The notes beneath the pieces were generated by a model. The model saw only the letters and a program-made list of their open reading frames with translations. It was not told the DNA's origin and searched no databases. Shown here in pieces: positions 55,047 to 62,697 of a stretch of DNA of 64,000 bases. Source of the stretch: QHXQ01 sp045807745 (GTDB lineage Bacteria; Acidobacteriota; Blastocatellia; Pyrinomonadales; Pyrinomonadaceae); the NCBI GenBank assembly GCA_045807745.1, contig JBJMGT010000018.1, positions 1 through 64,000 on the forward strand, read 5' to 3'. Every line of letters starts with the position of its first letter. Position 1 is the stretch's first letter. A program made the translations under genes and the position numbers.

Positions 55047-57893
55047 ATGAGCATATCTGTCCTTAAGTCCGCACCGGCCCGCATCGTCAGTTGTGCGCCG
55101 CCGGGCCTGTGCGCACTGCTTATGTGCGCCAGCCTATTGGTCTGTGTGTGGCCGCCGGCCGCTGTCGCACAGTCGGTGGATCGGACTGTGGGCCAGACGC
55201 CCCGCCCCACGCCCGCCCCCGCACCCATGCCGAAGGAACTGCCGCGGACGAAGGTTGCTATCCCACCGCCAGCATCAGATTCTGTGCCGGGCGGTGGCCG
55301 ACCACGAAGAGGAATTTTAGGGCCGTCAACTGCGCCCGCGCAGTCCACGAGCCGCGACGTGGGGCAGAGGGCGACGAATCTCGACGCCGATGATCGCTTC
55401 ACCGCCGAGGGGCGCGCGCTGGCGCAACAGGAGCAATATGACAAGGCAGTTGTGTTGTATGAGCAGGCGCTGGAACAGCACCGCGCGCAGCACGACCGCG
55501 CGGGCGAGGCGCGCGCGCTTAATGATCTGGCCCTTGCCTATTACGCGCTCAGTCGCTACGAGAAAGTGATCGCAGACAGCGAACAGGCGCGCGCGATCAT
55601 GCATGAGCTTGGCGACCTTGCAGGCGAGGTCGCGCCGCTCAACATGCTCGGCGCGGCCTATCACGAACTGGGCAGCTACGATCAGGCAATTGCCTATTAC
55701 AAAGAGGCGCTCGCCATCGTGCGCGCGTTGTACGACACCAAGAGCGAAGCGGGCGCACTCAACAACATCGGCGAATCCCTCAGGCTGGCCGGGCGTTGCG
55801 ACGAGGCGCTGAAGTATATCAACGATGCAATCGCGTTGGCGGAGAAGCCCAGTACGTCAGGTCTTGGCGGGCTGGGCGGTATTGGCAACATCTTCGGTGG
55901 GGTCAGGCGCGGACTATCAGCGGCCGGCTCGCAGGCTGACGGTGTGACGTACGATTCCTTAGGCGCGACTTATTACTGTCTGGGTCAAGACACTGAAGCG
56001 GCGTTGGCGTTTACCCATGCGCTGGCACTGTATCAGCGGCCGGCCAAGCCGTTCGCCGGGAGTAGCCCGCACACCGACCTGTTCGATGAGGGCATCACGC
56101 GCAACAACCTTGGGCGCGTCCTCTTGCGGCAAGGGCAGACCGACAAGGCGCTCGTCGAGTTGTCGCGGGCATTAGTCATCAACCGCGAAGTTAAGAACCA
56201 GAAGGCCGAGGCCGCGACGCTCGGCAACTTGATGCTCGTGTGGCAGGCGCGTGGCAACCCGCGCCTCGCCGCCTTCTACGGCAAGCAGGCAGTGAACGCC
56301 TTGCAAGCGATCCGAAGCAACATTCAGCAACTCGACAAGAGCGTGCAAAAAGGCTTCCTCAGCGCGCAGCAGGACACTTATCGCGTGCTGGCCGATCTGC
56401 TCATCTCGACGGGCCGGCTCGCGGAGGCGCAACAGATCGTCGGCATGTTGAAGGAGGAAGAGTTCTTCGCGTTCGTGCGCCGCGACGCAGGCGAGGTCTC
56501 GGCGCTCTCAGCCCGCGCGGCTCTTTCGCCGGCCGAGGTCGAACTTGACCGCCGCTACCGCGAGATCGCCGACCGCGTGGCCGCCTTGGGACGCGAGCGC
56601 GGGAGCTTGCGCGACAAGTCGCAGTTGACGACGGAAGAGGAGCAGCGCCTGACGCAGCTCGAAGCCGACTTGGAGGTCGCGGGCCAAGCCTTTCAGAAAT
56701 TTCTCGACGGCTTGGCCGTGGAATTGGGTAACACGGCGCAGACCAATGATCGTGTCTTTCAACTGCGCGAGTCGCAGGCGTTGATGGACACCTTGCGCGA
56801 GTTGGGCCACGGCGCGGTCGCGCTCTACACGGTCGTCGGCGCAGACAAGTATCGCGTCATTTTGATCACACCGGACGTGCAGAAGGCCGCTGAGTATCCG
56901 ATCAAAGAAGCCGAGTTGAACCGTAAGGTCGCCGCCTTCCGCGAGGCGCTCCAAGACCCGCGCCGCGATCCGCGCCCGCTCGCGCAGGAGTTGTACAAGA
57001 TCATCGTCGGCCCCATCGCGCAAGATTTAGCGGAGGCTCATGCTGAGACCCTGATGTGGTCGCTCGACGGCACGCTGCGCTACGTGCCTCTGGCAGCGCT
57101 GCACGACGGCGATAAGTATCTCGTCGAACGTTTCCGCAACGTCGTCTTCACCCCGGCGAGCACGTCGCGCTTAAAAGATCAGCCGAGCGCAGGCTGGACG
57201 GCACTGGGTCTCGGCGTGTCGAAACCGCACGGCGACTTCCCAGCCCTGCCGGCCGTGCCCGCAGAGTTGCACGGCATCATCAACGATGCACCCGCGCAGA
57301 CGGACGGCGTCCTGCCCGGCCGCGTCATGCTCGACGAAGCGTTCACCGCCGACGCTTTGAAGACGGCGCTCCGGCAACGCTTCCCCCTCGTCCACATCGC
57401 CAGCCACTTTCAGTTTGCGCCCGGCAACGAGACCAACTCTTATCTGCTGCTCGGCGACGGCACGCACCTCTCGCTCGCGCAACTTAAGAACGCGACGAAT
57501 CTCTTCAGCGGCGTCGAATTGCTGACGCTCTCCGCTTGCGATACCGCTTCGGGCGGCGCGGGCGCGGACGGACGCGAGGTCGAGAGCTTTGGCGTGCTCG
57601 CGCAACGACAGGGCGCGAAGTCCGTACTGGCTTCTCTGTGGCCCGTCGCCGACGCGAGCACGCAACAGTTAATGCAAAATTTCTACCGCCTGCGCAACGC
57701 GCAAGCCGGTCTGCCAAAAGCCGAAGCGCTCCGCCAAGCCCAACTCGCGCTGCTGCACAGCACAGCCGCAAGTGCGCCCGCGAGCGCAGAGCGCGGCGTC
57801 AAGCACGAGCCGGGCGCAGCAAGTACCGACAACACGTCTTACGCGCACCCGTACTTCTGGGCCCCGTTCATCTTGATCGGCAATTGGAAGTGA
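55047..57893 (+). CDS. Exported TPR-CHAT protein
   Basis: A 948-residue protein with a signal peptide about 1-42 (CALLMCASLLVCVWPPAAVA). A Pro-rich linker precedes TPRs at about 110-420 (ARALNDLALAYYALSRYEKV, APLNMLGAAYHELGSYDQAI, GALNNIGESLRLAGRCDEAL). A coiled coil follows at about 490-560, then a C-terminal CHAT domain of about 300 residues with His787 (VHIASHF) and Cys831 (TLSACDT), ending HPYFWAPFILIGNWK. The core matches the gene at 3619-6888, but there is no inserted beta domain. Both are probably caspase-like envelope proteases or scaffolds. No clear SD precedes the ATG at 55047. Confidence 0.9.
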   Translation: MSISVLKSAPARIVSCAPPGLCALLMCASLLVCVWPPAAVAQSVDRTVGQTPRPTPAPAPMPKELPRTKVAIPPPASDSVPGGGRPRRGILGPSTAPAQSTSRDVGQRATNLDADDRFTAEGRALAQQEQYDKAVVLYEQALEQHRAQHDRAGEARALNDLALAYYALSRYEKVIADSEQARAIMHELGDLAGEVAPLNMLGAAYHELGSYDQAIAYYKEALAIVRALYDTKSEAGALNNIGESLRLAGRCDEALKYINDAIALAEKPSTSGLGGLGGIGNIFGGVRRGLSAAGSQADGVTYDSLGATYYCLGQDTEAALAFTHALALYQRPAKPFAGSSPHTDLFDEGITRNNLGRVLLRQGQTDKALVELSRALVINREVKNQKAEAATLGNLMLVWQARGNPRLAAFYGKQAVNALQAIRSNIQQLDKSVQKGFLSAQQDTYRVLADLLISTGRLAEAQQIVGMLKEEEFFAFVRRDAGEVSALSARAALSPAEVELDRRYREIADRVAALGRERGSLRDKSQLTTEEEQRLTQLEADLEVAGQAFQKFLDGLAVELGNTAQTNDRVFQLRESQALMDTLRELGHGAVALYTVVGADKYRVILITPDVQKAAEYPIKEAELNRKVAAFREALQDPRRDPRPLAQELYKIIVGPIAQDLAEAHAETLMWSLDGTLRYVPLAALHDGDKYLVERFRNVVFTPASTSRLKDQPSAGWTALGLGVSKPHGDFPALPAVPAELHGIINDAPAQTDGVLPGRVMLDEAFTADALKTALRQRFPLVHIASHFQFAPGNETNSYLLLGDGTHLSLAQLKNATNLFSGVELLTLSACDTASGGAGADGREVESFGVLAQRQGAKSVLASLWPVADASTQQLMQNFYRLRNAQAGLPKAEALRQAQLALLHSTAASAPASAERGVKHEPGAASTDNTSYAHPYFWAPFILIGNWK

Positions 57894-57916
57894 AGCTTCC
57901 GAACCGATTACCAAAA

Positions 57917-57981
57917 CCACAAAGACACAAAGGGCACAAAGAAATGACTAATGCTTCTTTGTGCCCTTTGTGTCTTTGTGG
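57917..57981. repeat. CACAAAG-type hairpin H12 between convergent genes
   Basis: Perfect 27-bp arms (57917-57943 and 57955-57981) with an 11-nt loop. Units are CACAAAGA/CACAAAGGG. It lies 23 nt past the TPR-CHAT stop (plus) and 32 nt past the sigma-54 activator stop (minus), so it is likely a shared 3' end structure. Confidence 0.92.
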
Positions 57982-58012
57982 TGCATGCTGTCTGGCGCGC
58001 TTAGTCTCGGCC

Positions 58013-59932
58013 TCAGTCTTTTTTTAGCGCGGGCTTCAAATCCAGATTGCGGATCAGCCGGTGCAAATAATTGGGATGGACGCCGAGCAGGCGCGCCGCC
58101 TCAATATAACTACCGCCGGCTTGATCGACCGCGCGGAGGATCAGTTGCCGCTTCGCCTGCTTGATCGCTTCGTGATACTGCGATGCCCCCGCGCCCGCCG
58201 TCGTAGGCGCGGCAGATTCCAGCACCGACTCAGGTAAATCTTCCGGCAAGATCGTATCGGTCGCACCGAGCACGACGGCGCGCTCGATGGCGTTCTCAAG
58301 TTCGCGCACGTTGCCGGGCCAATCGTAAGCGCGCAGGCACGCGGCGGCCGGCGGCGACAGTCCCGCGACGCGGCGCTTGAACTTCTGCGCGTACTTGCGC
58401 ACGAAATGATTGGCGAGGATGGGAATGTCGTCGCGCCGCTCGCGCAAAGGCGGCATCTCGAACGAGACGACGTTCAAGCGATAATAGAGATCGGGGCGAA
58501 AGCTGCCGTTGTTGATCGCCTGCTGCAAATCTTTGTTCGTCGCGGCGATCACACGCACATCTACTTTAAGCGTGCGTGTGCCGCCGACGCGCTCATACTC
58601 GCGCTCCTGCAAAACGCGCAAGAATTTCGCCTGCAAGGGTGGCGCTAGTTCGCCGACTTCATCGAGAAAGAGCGTGCCGCCGTCGGCCAACTCAAGCTTG
58701 CCCTTCTTCTGCGCGATGGCGCCGGTGAATGCGCCGCGCTCGTGCCCGAACAGTTCACTCTCTAATAGCGTCTCTGTGATCGCCGCGCAGTTGAGCGCGA
58801 CGAAGGCGCGCCCCGCCCGCACGCTGTTGCGATGGAGCGCACGCGCTGCCAACTCTTTGCCCGTGCCCGACTCGCCGCGTATTAACACGGTCGAATCCGT
58901 CGGCGCGACGCGCGCGATAAACTGACAGACCGATTGCAAGCGCGGACTCGCGCCGACAAGCTCGTGCTCCAACCCGACGGCGGCGCGCAGTTGTTCGTTC
59001 TCGCCCGCGAGTTGTTCGATCTGACGTGTGTTCTGGAGCGCAACCGCCGCGATGCCGGACATGACCGTAATCAAGTGCAGGTGATCTTGGTCGAAGGGCT
59101 GCGCGGCGGCGCTGGTCAGATAGATGACGCCGAGCGCGCGCCCGCGCATGACGAGCGGCACGCACAGCAGCGCGCGTATGCGCGACGCTTCGAGGCTGGC
59201 AACGCCGGCAAACTCCGCGCGCTCCAACACGTCGTTACTCAAGAGTGCCATGCTGCTCTGCAAGACCTGTTGCGTGATGGTGCGACTGACCGGCACGGGC
59301 TGTGCCGCCGGCGGGTCGCGCTCCCAACCAAAGACGGAGACGATCTCTTCAATCGTCGCGCCCGTCAGAAGGATCGCACCGCGCTCGGCCGGGACGACCT
59401 CGAAGATCGTTTCGAGCAGATGGCGCTGCAAGCTTTCCGTATCGCGCAAGGCGTTGATCGTCGTGCAGAGTTTAAGGAGCGCGGCCAGATCGCGCGCCAT
59501 CTGCGCAAGCGGCGGAAGCGACGCGAGCACAGGGTCTGGGCGCAGGTAGAGCGCATCTTCGGGGCGCAGCCGAATGGTCGAGCCGGAGACCATCTCGCGC
59601 TCGTGCAGTTGGACGGGCTGGGCGAAGCGGCGCGGGTCGTCGTCGTGTTGGAGAAACGTGCAGCGGATGCTGCCGATGCCGATCTGATCGCCGTGCGCGA
59701 GCGTGTGCGTGCGCACGCGCACAGCGTTGACGAACGTGCCGCTCGTGCTGTCGAGATCGGTCAACAGACATTGCCCGTCGGCACAACTGATCTGACAGTG
59801 ACGGCGCGAGACCGTGCCGTCGTGGAGCGCGACCTGATTCGCGTCCGCGCGGCCGAGCGAGACCTCGCCGTCCGACAGCGGGTAGACCGTGTCCTTCAGC
59901 GGCCCGTTGAGGAAGACCAAACGCGGCTTCAT
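58013..59932 (-). CDS. FHA-GAF sigma-54-dependent transcriptional activator
   Basis: A 639-residue regulator. An FHA domain at 1-95 (GEVSLGRADANQVALHDGTV, SRRHCQI) binds phosphothreonine peptides, usually from a Ser/Thr kinase. A GAF domain spans about 160-310, then AAA+ about 330-565 with Walker A GESGTGKE, a true GAFTGA loop (ERGAFTGAIAQKKG) and Walker B TLFLDEVGE. A Fis-type HTH closes it (GGSYIEAARLLGVHPNYLHR). FHA activators are kinase-responsive switches in myxobacteria and Acidobacteria. No Ser/Thr kinase is in the window. The divergent region carries a matching enhancer and sigma-54 promoter. Confidence 0.95.
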   Translation of the reverse strand: MKPRLVFLNGPLKDTVYPLSDGEVSLGRADANQVALHDGTVSRRHCQISCADGQCLLTDLDSTSGTFVNAVRVRTHTLAHGDQIGIGSIRCTFLQHDDDPRRFAQPVQLHEREMVSGSTIRLRPEDALYLRPDPVLASLPPLAQMARDLAALLKLCTTINALRDTESLQRHLLETIFEVVPAERGAILLTGATIEEIVSVFGWERDPPAAQPVPVSRTITQQVLQSSMALLSNDVLERAEFAGVASLEASRIRALLCVPLVMRGRALGVIYLTSAAAQPFDQDHLHLITVMSGIAAVALQNTRQIEQLAGENEQLRAAVGLEHELVGASPRLQSVCQFIARVAPTDSTVLIRGESGTGKELAARALHRNSVRAGRAFVALNCAAITETLLESELFGHERGAFTGAIAQKKGKLELADGGTLFLDEVGELAPPLQAKFLRVLQEREYERVGGTRTLKVDVRVIAATNKDLQQAINNGSFRPDLYYRLNVVSFEMPPLRERRDDIPILANHFVRKYAQKFKRRVAGLSPPAAACLRAYDWPGNVRELENAIERAVVLGATDTILPEDLPESVLESAAPTTAGAGASQYHEAIKQAKRQLILRAVDQAGGSYIEAARLLGVHPNYLHRLIRNLDLKPALKKD

Positions 59933-59968
59933 AGCCTTTAAGGTTGGCGGCTCAAATTTCCGGCTTGC

Positions 59969-60000
59969 GATCTCAAAGTTAAAATCTGAGATTTGAGATC
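59969..60000. repeat. ATTTGAG-type hairpin H14
   Basis: GATCTCAAA (59969-59977) pairs with TTTGAGATC (59992-60000) and contains ATCTGAG-ATTTGAG units of 7 nt. Just after it, TTTCTCTGCGCCCCCTCTGC (60005-60024) is shared with the right arm of H11. It lies 37 bp upstream of the activator gene start. Confidence 0.6.
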
Positions 60001-60075
60001 GGCGTTTCTCTGCGCCCCCTCTGCACGTCCGCTATCTGCCAACGCAGCCCGCACGTCGATGCCACGCGTACCTGA

Positions 60076-60112
60076 CTATCTGTTCGGATAGCTGAGCTAT
60101 CTGACCGGATAG
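60076..60112. promoter_or_regulatory. Candidate enhancer: four phased CTATC/GATAG half-sites
   Basis: CTATC at 60076, GATAG at 60087, CTATC at 60097 and GATAG at 60108. The spacings are 11, 10 and 11 bp, so all half-sites face the same side of the helix. The two dyads (CTATC-N6-GATAG) are 21 bp apart. The site lies 150 bp upstream of the sigma-54-like promoter and 140 bp from the activator gene start. It is a typical upstream activating sequence for an AAA+ activator. Confidence 0.75.
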
Positions 60113-60235
60113 CATTTCGGGCCGGGCGCAAGGGTCGTCCGGCTCGCACGCGCCCCCGTTCTGCGTGCCCTATCTTAACTTCAATTAAGCACTTCCGGCG
60201 AAAAATCATTGTGCGCCCACCGCTCGCCCTGTTCG

Positions 60236-60250
60236 TGGCACGCGGATTGT
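60236..60250 (+). promoter_or_regulatory. Candidate sigma-54 promoter of the secreted protein gene
   Basis: TGGCACG-N4-TTGT matches the -24/-12 consensus (TGGCACG-N4-TTGC) except the last base. Transcription would start near 60262, with a leader of about 168 nt. The phased half-sites lie upstream and the activator gene is divergent. Confidence 0.6.
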
Positions 60251-60429
60251 CATAGCTGTCGGCGTAACAAGAGGCGGACGAGAAGTAGAGTTTGACAATA
60301 AGCAGGTGGCGCGGGCGGCGGCGATGCCCCCCTTTAATCCAACCGCCCCCGCGCCACGAGCATTCATCAAGCGGCACAATCAGTCAGCTTTGCCAGCCGC
60401 TCAAGCGCATTCATCCACAGGAGGCCATC

Positions 60430-60885
60430 ATGTTGAAAAGAGCTTGTATCTCGGTCGCGATTCTGAGCTTCCTCGTCGTGTTGGGTCTGCCCATTGCACA
60501 GGCACGCACCAACCAGTCAATGTCTGTGCACGTGCCGTTCGAGTTCGTCCTGCAAGACCGCGTGTTGTCGGCCGGCGACTACACCGTGCAGCAACTCACG
60601 GACAACGGCGTGGCCATCCACATCAGCAGCGCGGACAACAGTGAAGCGGAAGCCGTGTTGACGAACAACGCCGAGGCCGGCAAACAGGAGTCGGATGCGC
60701 CGCGCCTCATCTTCCGGCGCTACGGCGATCAGTACTTCCTCGCCGCCATCTGGCTGAATGCGGATTCGGGTCGCGACTTGAGCAAGTCGCATCGCGAGCG
60801 CAGCCTGCAAAAAGAGTTGGCTGCGAGTGGGCACGCGCTCGAACCCGAAGTAGTCGCCATCGTCGCCGAGAGCGCAGCCCATTAA
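60430..60885 (+). CDS. Small exported protein of a type common in Acidobacteria
   Basis: A 151-residue precursor; the ATG at 60430 has AGGAGG six bases upstream. Signal peptide about 1-24 (ISVAILSFLVVLGLPIAQA). The mature part starts with MSVHVPFEFVLQDRVLSAGD (then YTVQQL). I recall many short Acidobacteria secreted proteins opening with the same pattern (VPFDF...LPAGEYTV); this is recollection, not a search. The rest is a compact beta domain (APRLIFRRYGDQYFLAAIWL). Function unknown. Its promoter region points to control by sigma-54 and the divergent FHA activator. Confidence 0.8.
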   Translation: MLKRACISVAILSFLVVLGLPIAQARTNQSMSVHVPFEFVLQDRVLSAGDYTVQQLTDNGVAIHISSADNSEAEAVLTNNAEAGKQESDAPRLIFRRYGDQYFLAAIWLNADSGRDLSKSHRERSLQKELAASGHALEPEVVAIVAESAAH

Positions 60886-60968
60886 TCATTCCTGCCAGAC
60901 ACTCCCACCGCGTGGCCCTTAGAGGCCCTTACGCCCCCACACGGGCCCGAGCGCCACGCACCATAAAA

Positions 60969-60997
60969 CGGGGTTGCGCCCAACCAGCGCAACCCCG
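60969..60997 (+). terminator. Terminator-like hairpin after the secreted protein gene
   Basis: An 11-bp perfect stem (60969-60979 with 60987-60997) and a 7-nt loop, 84 nt past the stop codon. Followed by CCTTCACGTTTACG, a poor T tract. Confidence 0.55.
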
Positions 60998-61175
60998 CCT
61001 TCACGTTTACGCCCCGCCGCGCCCGGTGTATATTGCGCCGGCAAACGCCGCAAGGGCTTGGCTGCACCGGCACATCTGCGGCCGGCGCGCCCGGCGTAAA
61101 TAGCTGTGCAGTTTAATTCGTCGTCCACCTCGCCGACTTTCTTTCATTACGCACCATTAGGAGGAGAAGAAGAAC

Positions 61176-61643
61176 ATGCGTGTCCGCAGATTGCCGAAGG
61201 TTGTATTACCCCTGTGCGCTTTATGTTTATTGTTGACGTGGGGCGCGCTCACGCCGTGCGCCGCACAAGCGCGCAAAGAGAAGTCACTCTATGACCGGCT
61301 CGGCGGCTACGACGCCATCGCGGCCGTCGTGGACGACTTCATCGGTCGCCTCATCGCCGACCCACAGTTCGCACGCTTCTTCGTCGGGCACGCCAACGAC
61401 TCGAAGAAGCACATACGCCAGTTGATCGTCGATCAGTTCTGCGTAGCGGCGGGCGGCCCGTGCGTCTATACAGGGCGCACAATGCGCACCTCGCACGAAG
61501 GTCTCGGCATCACCGAAGCCGACTGGAACGCCGCCGCCAAACATCTCACCGCCTCCATCGACAAGTTCAAAGTCAAGAAACGTGAAAAGGACGAACTGCT
61601 CGCCTTCGTTACCACGCTCAAACATGACATCGTCGAGAAGTAG
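61176..61643 (+). CDS. Exported truncated haemoglobin (group I-like)
   Basis: A 155-residue protein; the ATG at 61176 is preceded by AGGAGGAG. Residues about 1-31 form a signal peptide (VVLPLCALCLLLTWGALTPC, then AAQA). The rest is a 2-over-2 globin: SLYDRLGGYDAIAAVVDDF, FVGHANDSKKHIRQLIVDQF, AAGGPCVYTGRTMRTSHEGL with the proximal His in TSHEGL, and a final helix. Most truncated globins are cytosolic, so export is unusual and suggests periplasmic O2/NO handling or peroxidase activity. Two cysteines (CVAAGGPC) could form a disulphide or bind the haem edge. The downstream gene overlaps by 20 bp. Confidence 0.93.
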   Translation: MRVRRLPKVVLPLCALCLLLTWGALTPCAAQARKEKSLYDRLGGYDAIAAVVDDFIGRLIADPQFARFFVGHANDSKKHIRQLIVDQFCVAAGGPCVYTGRTMRTSHEGLGITEADWNAAAKHLTASIDKFKVKKREKDELLAFVTTLKHDIVEK

Positions 61644-62523
61644 CGGCCGCCGTCAGCGGCTCATCCTACCCGCCTGCCTGCTCCTGCTGTGCTGCGCCGC
61701 ACCGGCCGTGCGCGCACAAGCCCCCGCGCAGAATGACGTGCGCGCGCCTATCCAGCCCGGCGCGCGCACGACCTACATGGATTTAATCAAGCTGGTCTTA
61801 CCTGATGCCGATTTCGCCGGCACAGGCGGCATCACGGCGCACAAGACAATCGAAGTGCGCGATCTTTTCGCCAACGAAGCGCCGAGCGCTTACGAAGGCC
61901 AGCTCACGCTCGACGGCTTCGACAAGTTGTGGCTGCGCGACGGCCCGCACACCCGCCTGTGCCTATTGCTTCGGCTGACGAGCACGGATGAACAATTCGT
62001 CTGGGGCGAACTGCACATCATGGCCGTCTATCAAATTGCTCCGCAACCGCGCCTCTTAGACGCCGCCGACGTGCAAGCCGACCGCTTCGCCGAGTTCTGG
62101 AGCGCTCAACCCACGCTCGCCATCGGGCCGCACAAGGACGCCGCCATCATCGCCAACTCCCACTTCAACTCCACCGAAGGCTTCCTCGAACTCACACTCG
62201 TCAGCATCGAGCACAACCGGCTCACCGCCGTCTACGACCGCGCCGCCCTCGTCCACACCAACCAATGCGGGCACAGCTACCAGACCACGCCCACCTTCGC
62301 CGCCCGCAAGCAACCGCGCGGCGATCACTATTCACTAAACCTGCGCGTCAAACTCCAACTCGGCACAGATGAAAAGGACTGCGAGCACAGCCGCCTACGC
62401 CCCGCGACGAGACACTATCAAGCGCTCCTCGTCTGGCAACCGAGACAACGCAAGTACATCATCAGCGGCAATGGACTGGCTCCGTTGGAGAGATTCGAGC
62501 GGAATTATGTAAATCAGCCTTAG
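61624..62523 (+). CDS. Secreted protein of unknown function coupled to the globin gene
   Basis: A 299-residue protein. The ATG at 61624 overlaps the globin gene by 20 bp without an SD, implying translational coupling. A signal peptide (LILPACLLLLCCAAPAVRA) is clear. The mature part contains YMDLIKLVLPDADFAGTGGI, an alpha/beta pattern without known catalytic residues, and Cys at NQCGHSYQTT. The conserved neighbour may share its role. It may bind the globin or act with it in the periplasm; no family is recognised. Confidence 0.8.
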   Translation: MTSSRSSGRRQRLILPACLLLLCCAAPAVRAQAPAQNDVRAPIQPGARTTYMDLIKLVLPDADFAGTGGITAHKTIEVRDLFANEAPSAYEGQLTLDGFDKLWLRDGPHTRLCLLLRLTSTDEQFVWGELHIMAVYQIAPQPRLLDAADVQADRFAEFWSAQPTLAIGPHKDAAIIANSHFNSTEGFLELTLVSIEHNRLTAVYDRAALVHTNQCGHSYQTTPTFAARKQPRGDHYSLNLRVKLQLGTDEKDCEHSRLRPATRHYQALLVWQPRQRKYIISGNGLAPLERFERNYVNQP

Positions 62524-62697
62524 CACTCAATTGAGCCACGCCCGCCAGTTCGCCGGCCACAGCCCGCTCATCAACTATGCCGCTCATACAGAGCAAAAAA
62601 TAGACACAGCCGGCCCGAAAGGCATTAAACTATTGCCGCGCTCATCAGCGCTGCTTGTGAAGTAGTTTAACTACATCTCATCTGAGGGATAACAATC

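Noticed and set aside
58934..59941. 335-codon plus-strand frame opposite the sigma-54 activator
   Set aside because: Antisense shadow of the FHA-GAF region; no ribosome site.
60290..60315. TTGACA at 60292-60297 as a sigma-70 promoter of the secreted protein
   Set aside because: No acceptable -10 lies 15-19 bp downstream; the sigma-54 element just upstream fits better.
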